Below are positions 35,176 through 45,002 of a DNA stretch of 64,000 bases, in pieces. Location of the stretch: the NCBI RefSeq assembly GCF_002028545.1, contig NZ_MWPQ01000051.1, forward strand, positions 1-64,000. The letters are read 5' to 3'. Made by a program: the position numbers and the translations under genes. Origin of the DNA: Nitrobacter vulgaris (lineage in GTDB: Bacteria > Pseudomonadota > Alphaproteobacteria > Rhizobiales > Xanthobacteraceae). Each line of letters opens with the position of its first letter. Position 1 is the first letter of the stretch. Under the pieces are notes generated by a model. That model had not been told where the DNA came from. It searched no databases and saw only the letters and a list, made by a program, of their open reading frames with translations.

Positions 35176-35397
35176 TCAGTTAACAGAACCAAAAGGCAGG
35201 ATGGAGACGGTTTTACCGACATCGTCAAGAATAGTAATGCACATCCCGTTATCGGTCAGGTCGGGCGTGTCACCCAGCATCTCTCGAGCCAAGAGTGTTC
35301 CGTACATGACGGCCTCCTCATGGGTCTGCAAGGGGACCTTGATGGGTTTTGATTTACGCTCGGCCAGGTCTGTGATGATGTAACTGAAAATCGGCAT
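35176..35397 (-). CDS. Small conserved protein, DUF6894-like
   Basis: A 73-residue acidic protein beginning MPIFSYIITDLAERKSKP, with a central helix (THEEAVMYGTLLAREML) and a C-terminal strand pair (GMCITILDDVGKTVSIL). The size and order resemble the small DUF6894 proteins frequent in Bradyrhizobium and relatives. No function is known. It stands alone on the minus strand. Confidence 0.6.
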   Translation of the reverse strand: MPIFSYIITDLAERKSKPIKVPLQTHEEAVMYGTLLAREMLGDTPDLTDNGMCITILDDVGKTVSILPFGSVN

Positions 35398-35922
35398 GAT
35401 GAGCGAATACCGCCTGGGTTCGTTGTTGTTAAAGGAGGGATGAGTTCACAAGGACAAGCAACGAAGCCCGCTAAAAGGCGTTTGATTTCTTAAGGCTGAT
35501 GAGTTGATGTCCGTTCGTGGGGACCGGCTGTTGCTTTTGTTATTGATCGTTTCTTAGACCATCACGAGCTCCACCGCCAGCCGGATTGCATCGGCCATCC
35601 TCACTACGGATGGGCATATTTTATAAGCTTCGACCGGCGACATCAGTCAAGGCCAAAGAGCGAGAACAAACGAAAACGCCCTCGTTTCCCGACATGCGCT
35701 CTTGCGTCCCTCGCCTGCGTCCTGACCATCCCCGGGACGAGTAATTCGGCCGGAACGGAACGAACGGGCCTTTGGCGTTCATCATCTGCAATCTGTCGGC
35801 GACAAAAAGGCAAACCTTGTGACACGCAATCATGCGTCGCTGCCATCGGCGCCGCAATTTACACCCTCGAAAAGGAACGGACCGCGAGGAAAATTGTTGC
35901 CCGCCCAACAAGGGAGCTTCCT
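35398..35922. other. Intergenic region, no gene seen
   Basis: I see no supported gene in this 525-base gap. A 17-codon plus-strand frame at 35440 follows AAAGGAGG without spacing and is not credible. The frames at 35621-35911 (-) lack a start signal and any family resemblance. The right end should hold the promoter of the DUF2231 gene. Confidence 0.5.
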
Positions 35923-36372
35923 ATGGCAACAGACAACCCACGTTCTACCGCGCAGATAGCCGGCCACCCCATCCATCCAATGGTAATAGCTTTTCCCATT
36001 GCTTGCTTTGTGTTGGCGTTCGTTTCCGATCTTGCTTTCGCCGCGACTTCGAACGGATTTTGGGCAACGGCTTCGCTGTGGTTACTCGGCATAGGCCTCG
36101 TTACCGCGGCGTTGGCTGCTGTGACAGGCCTTGTCGAAGTTCTAGGGGATGATCGTGTGCGCAACCTGTCGGATACGCGGCTTCACGCGATTGGCAATGC
36201 CCTCGCTCTGTTGATCGCGGCTTTTAATTGGTACTGGCGGTTCGATCACGGCAGCTCTGTCATCGTTCCAACCGGCGTAGTTCTCTCGGGCCTTGTCGTG
36301 CTCGGCCTGGCGTTTTCCGGCTGGAAGGGCGGCGAAATGGTTTTTCGCCACCGGGTCGGAGTTGCCGATTAA
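35923..36372 (+). CDS. DUF2231 membrane protein
   Basis: A 149-residue integral membrane protein with four hydrophobic helices (about 22-42, 50-72, 90-106, 118-136) and the family start GHPIHPMVIAFPIA. DUF2231 proteins are widespread small inner-membrane proteins, sometimes next to redox or cytochrome genes; function unknown. AGGGAG lies 10 nt before the ATG. A good terminator hairpin follows the gene. Confidence 0.88.
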   Translation: MATDNPRSTAQIAGHPIHPMVIAFPIACFVLAFVSDLAFAATSNGFWATASLWLLGIGLVTAALAAVTGLVEVLGDDRVRNLSDTRLHAIGNALALLIAAFNWYWRFDHGSSVIVPTGVVLSGLVVLGLAFSGWKGGEMVFRHRVGVAD

Positions 36373-36424
36373 AAAACGAAATCCGGATTCTAAGCCGGTT
36401 TCCGCGATTTCATTCAATGCTCGG

Positions 36425-36454
36425 GATCGGCCGCCTTCCTGGCGGCCGATCTTT
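36425..36454 (+). terminator. Terminator hairpin after the DUF2231 gene
   Basis: A perfect 11-bp stem (gatcggccgcc / ggcggccgatc) with a ttcct loop is followed by TTT, 50 nt after the DUF2231 stop. The flanking genes converge, so it may work in both directions. Confidence 0.75.
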
Positions 36455-36556
36455 GCACATTCCCAGCGTTATATCCTGATGTTTTGTGCGGAGCGGTTCT
36501 GGCGAGAGCACATTCACGCAAAGGCAAGCAAGGAAACTCAGATTGGTCCAATTGGT

Positions 36557-38104
36557 CTACAAGGCCGGGAGACTGGATGGGACTTCGCTGAAAAGTTTGC
36601 TCGGCAGAATGATCTCGATATCCAAACCGTCTTCTGTACGAGCGCGGACGTAGTTTCCATGCAATTGTTGGTTGATCGCTAGATCCAGAAGCTTCGATCC
36701 GAAGCCGCTTTCGGCCGCATCAGAATAGCCGGTTTGCACTGGAGCCTTTTCCGTCCACTTGATACGCAGGCCGTCGATATCGCGACTGATATGGACTCCC
36801 AAAATGCCGTCGGCATGCTTCAACGCACCATATTTGGTGGAGTTAGTCGCCAGTTCGTGGAAAACGAGAGCCAGCGGTGTAACGGTTCCACCATTGACGA
36901 GGACGTCATCACCGTCGACCGTGAAATGTTTATCTCCCGCACTCTCATAAGGCCGAAGCAGAGCGCCAATAAGTTCCTTTAATGAAACCGATCCTCCCCG
37001 TGCAACCGACGTTGCGTGCGCGGTGCGGACGAGACCATGCGCATGATGCAATGCCGTGAGCCGGCTTCTTAGTATGCCTGCCAGCGGTTTCATCTCGGGT
37101 TTGTCACGAACTGATAAACTGATTAGCCCGTTGACCAGCGTGAACAGATTTTTGATCCGATGATCGAGTTCATTGGCCACGATCTCACGCTCAGCCGCGA
37201 GGTGTCTAAGCTGGTTCAGCATTTCATTTCGTGTCGCAGTCGTCGTGGAGATGACGAGAGGGGCCAGGGAAATAAGTGCAGCCCCCATGCTGATCGACAA
37301 CACGAGCGATTGATCAACATGTGAAACGTCAATATAGCCCAGAGTTGTCGCTATGATCACCCATATGCAAAAGACAAAGGTCAGCAAGGCCGTCAGGAAC
37401 ACGCGATAGGAAATTGCGCACCAGAGAAGGGCCGGTACAGGGAATGCGAGGGCCCCCATTCCTCCGAAAAAGAGTCCGGTAACGGCCGAGAGGACCAACA
37501 CAATAATCGGCACTTGATCGTGAAAGGTCGGATGCGGCAGTTGAAGGCGCGCCCATTTACGGCCCTCCGGGTAGGACAAGATCATCGGCAAAAAGGCGAG
37601 CTGGTTTATAAGCTCAACTGAAAACCAGTATCGAAAAGAGCTGACCGCTGCCGGATCGTAGAATAAAGGACCGACCAGGATCGACCCAACAATGCCGGCG
37701 AATATGGATGCGGCGCCCACCGCAAAAAGAAGGTAAAAAACCGAGGTCCGACGCTCCAGACGTTGGTCAGCCGGATCGGCCCTGGAGAGCACGACATGGC
37801 CGACCGCCACGATACCGAAATTGTATGCAGCCAGTCCCGCACTCGTTATTGGGCCGTAATCGGTAACTGGAACCGCAATAACAAATCCGACAAGACAGGC
37901 CACCCATCCCACGGGGTGCGCCAATAAAGGAAAGCGCACGAGCATACCAAGCATGAATGCGTTGGCAGGCCAGATCAGCGACAAGACATTGTTGTTTGCC
38001 GTGCGAAAGCCGAAAATGCAGAGTACGGAGTACGCTGCGGCAAAAATCAGAAAATAAAGCCATTCCCAGCGCGGATTGGTCGCAGTCTTGAACCAGCTTA
38101 TCAT
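36557..38104 (-). CDS. MASE1-type membrane sensor histidine kinase, HisKA_2 family
   Basis: A 515-residue sensor kinase. Residues 10-290 hold about eight to nine membrane helices of the MASE1-like type (SLIWPANAFMLGML in an early helix). After a short linker the phosphoacceptor is ELDHRIKNLFTLVNGLISLS (His near 317), typical of HisKA_2/HWE-type kinases, then an ATPase domain with FHELATNSTKYGAL and a GFGSKLL G-box. In alphaproteobacteria this class often signals to PhyR-type or single-domain response regulators in general or light stress. No response regulator lies next to it. The signal is unknown. Confidence 0.9.
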   Translation of the reverse strand: MISWFKTATNPRWEWLYFLIFAAAYSVLCIFGFRTANNNVLSLIWPANAFMLGMLVRFPLLAHPVGWVACLVGFVIAVPVTDYGPITSAGLAAYNFGIVAVGHVVLSRADPADQRLERRTSVFYLLFAVGAASIFAGIVGSILVGPLFYDPAAVSSFRYWFSVELINQLAFLPMILSYPEGRKWARLQLPHPTFHDQVPIIVLVLSAVTGLFFGGMGALAFPVPALLWCAISYRVFLTALLTFVFCIWVIIATTLGYIDVSHVDQSLVLSISMGAALISLAPLVISTTTATRNEMLNQLRHLAAEREIVANELDHRIKNLFTLVNGLISLSVRDKPEMKPLAGILRSRLTALHHAHGLVRTAHATSVARGGSVSLKELIGALLRPYESAGDKHFTVDGDDVLVNGGTVTPLALVFHELATNSTKYGALKHADGILGVHISRDIDGLRIKWTEKAPVQTGYSDAAESGFGSKLLDLAINQQLHGNYVRARTEDGLDIEIILPSKLFSEVPSSLPAL

Positions 38105-38426
38105 CGTTGCGGCTTTGGATCTCAGCTTCCTGCGCCAGTCTCAAGCTTAACATTGCACAGTGTGTCAATTGGGATTCATCAATTGCGCGTTGTGCCGAGT
38201 ACTTTTGCACTCTCCCGAATCGCGGCAGCGATACTACCCCGAGTTTTCGCCCTGCCCACGCGCCCGATGGGAACTTCTCAAGGGAGTTGATCAGAATTGG
38301 CCTTTCCTGCGGTAAATAGAAACAGGCGGGCGGCTGATACAATGGCGTGCAATTGAGTTCCCCGACGCGGCAGCTCACGGCGATGGGTCATATCAATCTG
38401 TACACGAAATTCGAACGCCCACAGGC
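38105..38426. other. Intergenic region between treY and the sensor kinase gene
   Basis: No gene is supported. The left end should hold the kinase promoter, and the right part the treY 3' end. Confidence 0.45.
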
Positions 38427-41237
38427 TCAGGCGGGCGGCAAATTCCGGGAAGGCGTGAGCAGCGCGACCGGCAAGCTGGCGAACAGCTCACGTGCTAGAA
38501 ACGACCCTTGCGACAGTATGAACTCACGTCCGCTGAACAGCTCTGACCATCGCTGCGGAACGACCTCAGACGATAGAGTCAGAGTGCAGTCGCCCCATGT
38601 ATCTGCCCCATGCCCACGGGACGGGTACAAAGCCACCGCGGTCACCAGCGCGCTATCTTCGCTGGTGCGCATGAAGGCACAGAGGCGATCTGCCTGCGGA
38701 CCTGTGCCGTGGAGCGCTTCGTACGAACCGTGCATGAACAGTTCCGGTTCGCGACGGCGCAACGCCAACGTCTCGGCAATGAGGCGGAGCTTTAAACGGC
38801 CGTCACGCCAGTTTTCCAGAAGCTCTGGAAGATCACCCCTGCCCGATTCCACGGATGCCAGTGATGCTTTCCGGATGTCGTAATCAACGGGACGACGATT
38901 ATCTGGATCGACCATGCTGAAGTCCCAGAGTTCCGCGCCCTGATAGAGATCGGGCACGCCGGGCGCCGTGAATTTCAGCACGACCTGAATAAGGCTGTTG
39001 AGAGCGCCAAAGGTAGCCACGCGCTGCTGAAACGCGGAAAAAGATTCCAGAAAGGGATTGGTTCGCGACGTGTCCAGCGCGTAGCGAATGAACTCTAAAA
39101 CGGCGTCTTCGTATGCGGCGTTCGGCGCAGCCCAGGTCGTATGGACCTTGGCTTCACGCATGGCTTTCGTTATGGCGCCTTCAATCCGCTTGCGAAAGGC
39201 GTCCACTTCCTCCGGATCAAGCTGGCCCGCTGAAAGTTGGGCCGGCCATGCTCCGAGCAGGAGTTGATAGAACGCATACTCGTCATTGCGATCTGGCGGC
39301 GCTGCGTCCGGATTTCCTGCGCTGCGCGCCCGCAGCATCCGACTCCAAAGTGCAACGTGTTGGGCCCATTCGTCCGGCATCTCCGATAGCACCGCCAGCC
39401 GCGCCCGCGTATCCTCGCCGCGCTTGGTGTCATGCGTGGCGGTACTCAGCATGGCATGCGGCGTTCGTTTCGCCCGCTGGGCATTGGCGTGGTGGAAGGC
39501 GGATACGCTTACACTGAACTGGTCAGGGTGGCCGCCGACCTCATTCAGCGCCAGCATCCGGTTGTAGCGGTAGAAGGCGGTATCCTCGAGGCCCTTGGCC
39601 ATTACGGGGCCGCTATATTGCTGTGCGCGCATTGCGACGCGAACCACCTCCACGCGGCTGAATCCGCTACGCGGCTCGGCAACGAGATCGCAAGTCAGGA
39701 GTTGGTGGAGGAAATCGAAAACGCTGGGGTCCAAGGCAGCACCATTGCGGCGGGCCTGAGCCATGGCCCAATCGATATCGCGGCGGTCTGCTTGGGTGGG
39801 CGGGCTCCGTCCGTCAACATATGTGCGGTAGACGGGAAAAACGGCGATAATTTCTTTTAGCGCCCGTTGCAGGACGTTGTTGGTAAAGTCAGCGGTCCGC
39901 GGATTCGAGCGCGCCACCCGCGCTGCCTCCCTGGCCAGCACGTTCAGTTCGCTCGCCATCTCGTTCTCCATGATCCGCATCTTCGAATCGCGGACGATGG
40001 CACTGAAGGAGGCCCGTTCACCGGTGAAGTCGGCGTAAAGGCGCGTGAGATCCTCCTGACCCGCCGGATCGTTCAGCAGACCGGTGACGAGGTTAGCGAA
40101 CTCGTAGCCAGTCGTCCCTTCGACATCCCAGTCATCACGCAGGTTTTCATGCGGCGCAAGGATCTTCTCGACAACGAGATAGAACGGACATGGCGCCTTT
40201 TCCCGTAAGCGCAAACAATACCCTTTCGGATCGAGAAGACCATCGACGTGATCCAGCCGGATTCCGTCGAGCACTCCTTGTTCGAGCAAGCGGAACACCA
40301 GCGAGTGCGCATGGTCGAAAAGCTGAGGGAGCTCCATCCGGATCCCAGCCAGGTCATTAATGTTGAAGAAGCGGCGGTAGTTGATGTCGTCGGCCGCGAC
40401 GCGGAAGTGGGCTGCGCGCCAGTGCTGGTCGCGAATCAACGCGTCAAGTTGCGACCAGCTTTGCAGTTCGCCAATCTCGCCGTTGAAACGGTCCACCGCG
40501 GCCTGGATCGCGATCGCCAGATCGGGGTTTTCCCTGACTGACTCGGCCAGCTCCAATTTGAGATCCGAAGCCCGGCGGACGATATGCGGCCGCCATGTCG
40601 AGAGGTGCGCAAACGCGTCGCCGATGCGCTCCAGGTCCGGATGGTTATCGCCGAGGACGCGCTCGTAGTGAAGCGGGCTGATCGGAAGCTTGTGGTTGTC
40701 GTATGCCCACACGGCCAGCGAGCCGGCTTCCGCATCGAACCTGAGTCGGAGCGCACCCGACTGGAGTTCAGCACCGTACTGCTCGCCCAGGAAGGGGACC
40801 AGCAGTTTGCCTTGCAGGTAGCTGCGATCCGACTCCCAATCGATGTCGAACCAGCCTGCGAATTGCGAATCCGGACCCCATTCAAGCACGTCCAGCCACC
40901 ACGGATTGTCCGCACCGCCCACCCCCATATGGTTCGGGACGAAATCAAGGATCTGGCCGAGACCGTTCTCCCGGAACGCGGCAACCATCCGCTCAAAGGC
41001 TGAGGTATTGCCGAGCTCAGGGTTCAGTTCGGTGTGGCTGACGATGTCGTAGCCATGCGTGCTGCCGGGGCGAGCCCGCAGATAGGGTGAGCAGTAGACA
41101 TGGCTTATTCCCAACCTGGCGAGATAAGGCGCGAGCGCCGCCGCCTGATCGAAGCCGAAATCCTTGTTGAGCTGCAGCCGGTAGGTGGCGCGTGGGATCG
41201 GCTTGCGGTCAGGCTGGCCCTGTCGATCAAGAGTCAT
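38427..41237 (-). CDS. treY: Maltooligosyl trehalose synthase
   Basis: A 936-residue GH13 enzyme of the TreY group. The N-terminus PRATYRLQLNKDFGFDQA and GISHVYCSPYLRARPGSTHGYD are diagnostic, followed by DFVPNHM (GH13 region I), GIRLDHVDGL (nucleophile Asp, region II) and the late TATHDTKRGED (region IV). It converts the reducing-end alpha-1,4 bond of maltodextrin to alpha-1,1; TreZ then releases trehalose. TreZ and TreX/GlgX, usually neighbours, are not in the window, so it acts with partners encoded elsewhere. Upstream, leftward selO is separated by about 220 bp. Confidence 0.95.
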   Translation of the reverse strand: MTLDRQGQPDRKPIPRATYRLQLNKDFGFDQAAALAPYLARLGISHVYCSPYLRARPGSTHGYDIVSHTELNPELGNTSAFERMVAAFRENGLGQILDFVPNHMGVGGADNPWWLDVLEWGPDSQFAGWFDIDWESDRSYLQGKLLVPFLGEQYGAELQSGALRLRFDAEAGSLAVWAYDNHKLPISPLHYERVLGDNHPDLERIGDAFAHLSTWRPHIVRRASDLKLELAESVRENPDLAIAIQAAVDRFNGEIGELQSWSQLDALIRDQHWRAAHFRVAADDINYRRFFNINDLAGIRMELPQLFDHAHSLVFRLLEQGVLDGIRLDHVDGLLDPKGYCLRLREKAPCPFYLVVEKILAPHENLRDDWDVEGTTGYEFANLVTGLLNDPAGQEDLTRLYADFTGERASFSAIVRDSKMRIMENEMASELNVLAREAARVARSNPRTADFTNNVLQRALKEIIAVFPVYRTYVDGRSPPTQADRRDIDWAMAQARRNGAALDPSVFDFLHQLLTCDLVAEPRSGFSRVEVVRVAMRAQQYSGPVMAKGLEDTAFYRYNRMLALNEVGGHPDQFSVSVSAFHHANAQRAKRTPHAMLSTATHDTKRGEDTRARLAVLSEMPDEWAQHVALWSRMLRARSAGNPDAAPPDRNDEYAFYQLLLGAWPAQLSAGQLDPEEVDAFRKRIEGAITKAMREAKVHTTWAAPNAAYEDAVLEFIRYALDTSRTNPFLESFSAFQQRVATFGALNSLIQVVLKFTAPGVPDLYQGAELWDFSMVDPDNRRPVDYDIRKASLASVESGRGDLPELLENWRDGRLKLRLIAETLALRRREPELFMHGSYEALHGTGPQADRLCAFMRTSEDSALVTAVALYPSRGHGADTWGDCTLTLSSEVVPQRWSELFSGREFILSQGSFLARELFASLPVALLTPSRNLPPA

Positions 41238-41461
41238 CCGGTATATCCGCCGCCAATTAGGGTCTCAAAAGAGGGCCGGTACGTTGACCTGATCGACGAA
41301 ATTGCCATGCGGTCGGTGATAGCCTCTTTCAACTTTTGGATGTTGCAAGAGTTCCCTACGCAAAGCCCGAGTTGTCTGTCGTGCTTAGGCGAATTGCGCC
41401 GGCAAGAGTTACCCACATCTGAAAGAAACGGGAGGCGCAGTCCCTGCACGCATCCTAGCGG

Positions 41462-42973
41462 TTATGTCCCGCAGAAAGTCTGCCGGACTTCTTCCTCCGG
41501 TTGGGGCGGCTTCGCATAGTCAGCAAACTTCGGCTGGTCGTCGAAGGGATGCGCCAGCACCTCGACGAGTTCGTGAAACTTTTCAAAGCGGCCCGCTTCA
41601 GCGTCCCGAATGACCGCTTCGATGCGGTGATTGCGCGGGATGAACATCGGATTGACGGACAGCATCTCGGTGCGCCTCGCTTCGGCCGACCGTTCTTCAA
41701 GCGACAGGCGTTCCCGCCATCGTCCAGCCCATTCGTCGAAAGCGGAAGGGTCTGTGAATAGCCCCCGTACGTCCACATCGCCTTTGGCATGGGCGGCTGC
41801 CTCGCAAAGGGCGCGGAAAGTCAACGTGAAATCCGCATCATTCTCCGCCATCCGGTTCAGGAGATCAGACGCGAGTTCGAGATCGCCTTCCACCGCGCGC
41901 GCGAGGCCGAGCTTCTGACGCATGCCTGCAAGGTATGCGGCATTGAAGTGATCATCGAAGCCGGCGATCGAGGCATTTGCAGCTTCAATCGCCTTGTCAC
42001 CGCCATCCGCTATGAGCGGTAGCAATGTCTCGCCAAACCGGGCCAAATTCCATGCCACGGCGGCGGGCTGATTTGCAAACGCGTAGCGTCCGAACTGGTC
42101 GATGTAACTGAAAACCTTGTCAGGCCGGTAGGCGTCGATGAAAGCGCACGGCCCGTAGTCAATCGTCTCGCCTCCAATCGCGGTGTTGTCAGTGTTCAGA
42201 ACACCATGGATGAATCCAACAAGCATCCATCTTGCCGACAACCGGGCCAACGCTGCGACGACCGCGTCGTAGAAAGCCCGATAGGGGTCCTCAGCCAAGC
42301 GCGCTTCCGGGTAGTGCCGGGCGATCGCATAGTCGGCCAGAGCGCGAAGGTTTTCGATGTCCCCCCGTGCGGCAAAGTACTGAAACGTGCCGACGCGCAG
42401 GTGGCTCGACGCAACGCGGGTCAGAATTCCGCCCGGCAGCGCCCGCTCGCGCATGACGTTTTCGCCTGTCAACACCGCGGCGAGCGAGCGTGTTGTAGGA
42501 ATGCCAAGCGCAGCCATGGCCTCGCTGACGATATATTCGCGGATGACGGGACCGAGCGCGGCGCGGCCATCACCGCCCCGCGAGAAGCGGGTTCGGCCAG
42601 AGCCCTTCAGCTGAAGGTCGAATCGCTTACCCGCAACGTCCACGACTTCGCCAAGCAGAACGGCCCGCCCGTCGCCGAGCTGGGGCACGAAGTCTCCGAA
42701 CTGGTGCCCTGCGTAGGCCTGCGCGATGGGTTCGGATCCAGACGCGATCTCATTGCCAGAGAGGACAGCGACGCCTTCCGGGCTCTCGAGAAACCTTGGA
42801 TCGATGCGCAGTTGGCAAGCCAGCGCGTCATTTACGCGCAAGAGCCTCGGCGCTGCTACCGCTAACGGTTTCACGCGTTGATAAAACGCCTCCGGCAACC
42901 GCGCATAGCTGTTGTCGAACGGAATGGGCCCTGCCGCGTCCGCGGACGTAGAACTTTCTGCAAGCGATCTCAT
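41462..42973 (-). CDS. selO: Protein adenylyltransferase SelO (YdiU)
   Basis: A 503-residue pseudokinase-fold AMPylase. Signatures are YAGHQFGDFVPQLGDGRAVLLGE, LQLKGSGRTRFSRGGDGRAALG and HGVLNTDN. SelO transfers AMP from ATP to Ser, Thr or Tyr of target proteins and in E. coli acts in redox homeostasis. The chain ends FCGT, so Cys sits third from the end, the place of selenocysteine in eukaryotic SelO. It is a single leftward gene. Confidence 0.95.
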   Translation of the reverse strand: MRSLAESSTSADAAGPIPFDNSYARLPEAFYQRVKPLAVAAPRLLRVNDALACQLRIDPRFLESPEGVAVLSGNEIASGSEPIAQAYAGHQFGDFVPQLGDGRAVLLGEVVDVAGKRFDLQLKGSGRTRFSRGGDGRAALGPVIREYIVSEAMAALGIPTTRSLAAVLTGENVMRERALPGGILTRVASSHLRVGTFQYFAARGDIENLRALADYAIARHYPEARLAEDPYRAFYDAVVAALARLSARWMLVGFIHGVLNTDNTAIGGETIDYGPCAFIDAYRPDKVFSYIDQFGRYAFANQPAAVAWNLARFGETLLPLIADGGDKAIEAANASIAGFDDHFNAAYLAGMRQKLGLARAVEGDLELASDLLNRMAENDADFTLTFRALCEAAAHAKGDVDVRGLFTDPSAFDEWAGRWRERLSLEERSAEARRTEMLSVNPMFIPRNHRIEAVIRDAEAGRFEKFHELVEVLAHPFDDQPKFADYAKPPQPEEEVRQTFCGT

Positions 42974-43186
42974 GATTCTAAGAGTCGTCCCTCCGTCCTA
43001 AAAAAGCAAGGTTCACCCGTTCCGGCCTCAACGTCTCAAACCCAGCACATTGGGGCCAAGAGCAAGAATCGGCTTAAAAGTCCTTCTCTTGCAAACCTCT
43101 TCTCGCAACGAAAATTTGGGAACAAACTCAAGCCTACGCATGTTCTCCTCCGCAAAGTTAGAAGAGCGCGATCATGGAGGCGCCAA

Positions 43187-43375
43187 ATGACGATGATTGA
43201 CTGGCTCAAAAAACGCTTAACGAACATCAGCTCAGCGCCCGCCTCAGTGGCTTATGAATTCGGCGGCGTTCAGGAATGGCCACTCGACTACGGCAACGAT
43301 CAGCGGCTGGCCGAACTGCTCGCCAGTCGCCCGGCAAAGCTTTTGGGACGATCTGGGCGCCGCGCCAAGCTTTAG
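43187..43375 (+). CDS. Small unrecognised protein
   Basis: A 62-residue frame preceded by a strong GGAGG with 7-nt spacing (atggaggcgccaaATG), which is why I list it. The sequence starts MTMIDWLKKRL and contains YEFGGVQEWPLDYGNDQRLAELL, then a basic tail. No family recognised. It points toward, and converges with, the next leftward gene. Confidence 0.45.
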   Translation: MTMIDWLKKRLTNISSAPASVAYEFGGVQEWPLDYGNDQRLAELLASRPAKLLGRSGRRAKL

Positions 43376-43423
43376 CCGCTGGCAGCCCGCATCGGAAAAC
43401 GCCCGGACACGCCCCGCGACGTA

Positions 43424-43861
43424 TTAGCCTTGGTCGGTGCCACGCTGCGGTGGCTGAGGGTTATTTTCGGGGTTCGTATCGTACTTGGATATCCGGGTAA
43501 TGAGCCCACTCGTAGCAAGCGGTTGCAGATCTGACTCCAAGCTATCAGCGATCTCCTTCGCATAGACCTCTTGATCCTCCACATAGAGCGTGAAGGATTT
43601 CAGATATTTTTCCTTCTTTGTCGGGTTCTGAATCGTTGCCTTGGTCCATTCATAAAGCGGATAGCCTTCGATGCCGCGCTCTTCTGCTACGGCGACATAC
43701 TCGGAAAATGCATCGAACTGGGATTTTGGCACCGCGCGATGTCTGGCGAGAATATCCAAAAGGCGTGTTAGCGCCGGTTCTTGTACGTTTCGTCGTATCG
43801 ATTCCGCGATGACCGAATCGTTTACGTCGAACCTGACCTGATACTGCAACTGAGGAGCCAT
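43424..43861 (-). CDS. Unrecognised 145-residue cytoplasmic protein
   Basis: The product is a mainly helical soluble protein (MAPQLQYQVRFDVNDS, FDAFSEYVAVAEERGI, KYLKSFTLYVEDQEVYAKEI) ending in a Pro/Gln-rich tail (NNPQPPQRGTDQG). There is no signal peptide or membrane segment. I do not recognise the family. It lies between convergent small genes and the di-heme peroxidase operon, with a 130-bp gap to the latter, so it is probably not part of that operon. Confidence 0.6.
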   Translation of the reverse strand: MAPQLQYQVRFDVNDSVIAESIRRNVQEPALTRLLDILARHRAVPKSQFDAFSEYVAVAEERGIEGYPLYEWTKATIQNPTKKEKYLKSFTLYVEDQEVYAKEIADSLESDLQPLATSGLITRISKYDTNPENNPQPPQRGTDQG

Positions 43862-43993
43862 GCTACTCGTCTCGTTCTCTGATCGCCCCTCGCCGCAAAA
43901 CCTAATGCTCGCTCATAACTATGTCCAGTAAGGAACCGGCTAACTGTACTGCCTGCTCGATGGAGGCAAAAAGCGCTTCGCACGGTCTGTGTG

Positions 43994-44998
43994 TTAGAGG
44001 CGCTTGCCGCAAGCCTCTTCAGGCATGGCAAGCGACTGGCGCTGGGTGAATTCGGTGTCGGACAGAGCCGTGAGGAAGGCGATCAACTGTTTCGCCTCGG
44101 CCGCGTCGTGCGTCAGGCCGTGCTTGGCGACAGCCTCATCGAGCGTCCGCGCCGATCCATCGTGCCACCAGGGGCCGGTGAGCGCGACGTTGCGCAGCGA
44201 TGGCGTCCGGAATTTGCCACGGTCGGCGTCGATCCCGGTCTTCTCGAACAGCCCCTGATCGGGGAGCGCGGGATCGGCCGGGCCAAGCCGGTGCATGGAC
44301 AAATCCGTGAAGTTCGCTCCCGAATGACAGGCCGCGCAATCGCGGGCGAACAGCGCTGAACCAGCTTGTGCATTCGGAGCGAGCTGCTGCCGGTCCCAGG
44401 CGTTGCCATAAGAGATGAGCGTACGTTCGAAGCTCGCCAGCGCACGCGCCACGTTGGGAAAGTCGATGCGACCGCTGTTCTCGGGAAAGGCGCGTGCGAA
44501 CATCGTCTGATAACAGCTATCGCGTCCGAGCCGTTTGCCGATCTCCGCCTCGCGCCCTGCCATGCCCATCTCGACCGGATGAGCGCCGAATACCGGGGTC
44601 GCCGCCTGCGTCTCAAGCGTTGTGGCTGCTGGATCCGCGAAGTTCAGTGGTGTGAACCAGGCGACGTTGGCCAGCCCGGGAACATTGCGTCGCCCGGACT
44701 CGTCGGTCACTCCAGGATGAGTGCGATTGCCATCGGCGAAAGCGTGCTTCTGCTCGTGGCAAGTAGCACAGGACATCGTGCCGTTAGCCGAGAGATCAGC
44801 GTCGTAGAATAGACGCCGCCCAAGCTCGATCTTGACAGTGGTCATGGGATTATCGGCTGGAATCGGCGGCGCCGAAACGCCGGCAGGCAGCGTCCAGCGC
44901 CATGTTGAAGTCTCTCGCGGTAGAAATCCTGCTGACAACAAACTTGTCAGCAGGAGCCCGGCTGACGGCAACAGGAGTGAGAAGGGCGGGGTCTGCAC
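43994..44998 (-). CDS. Di-heme cytochrome c peroxidase family (MauG/CCP-like)
   Basis: A 334-residue exported protein with an N-terminal hydrophobic segment and two c-type heme sites, C77ATC80H81 and C221AAC224H225. The order and the GRRLFYDADLS and HAFADG motifs are those of bacterial CCP/MauG enzymes, which reduce peroxide or oxidise partner proteins in the periplasm. It is the last gene of a leftward operon with a TonB receptor and a small secreted protein, with only 4 nt between it and the latter. A partner-oxidising role on the small protein, as for MbnH acting on MbnP, is possible but inferred. Confidence 0.9.
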   Translation of the reverse strand: MQTPPFSLLLPSAGLLLTSLLSAGFLPRETSTWRWTLPAGVSAPPIPADNPMTTVKIELGRRLFYDADLSANGTMSCATCHEQKHAFADGNRTHPGVTDESGRRNVPGLANVAWFTPLNFADPAATTLETQAATPVFGAHPVEMGMAGREAEIGKRLGRDSCYQTMFARAFPENSGRIDFPNVARALASFERTLISYGNAWDRQQLAPNAQAGSALFARDCAACHSGANFTDLSMHRLGPADPALPDQGLFEKTGIDADRGKFRTPSLRNVALTGPWWHDGSARTLDEAVAKHGLTHDAAEAKQLIAFLTALSDTEFTQRQSLAMPEEACGKRL

Positions 44999-45002
44999 GG
45001 GA

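Noticed and set aside
35440-35493. AAAGGAGG followed directly by ATG and 17 codons
   Set aside because: There is no spacing between the SD-like run and the ATG, so it cannot act as a start; no terminator or downstream attenuator structure seen.
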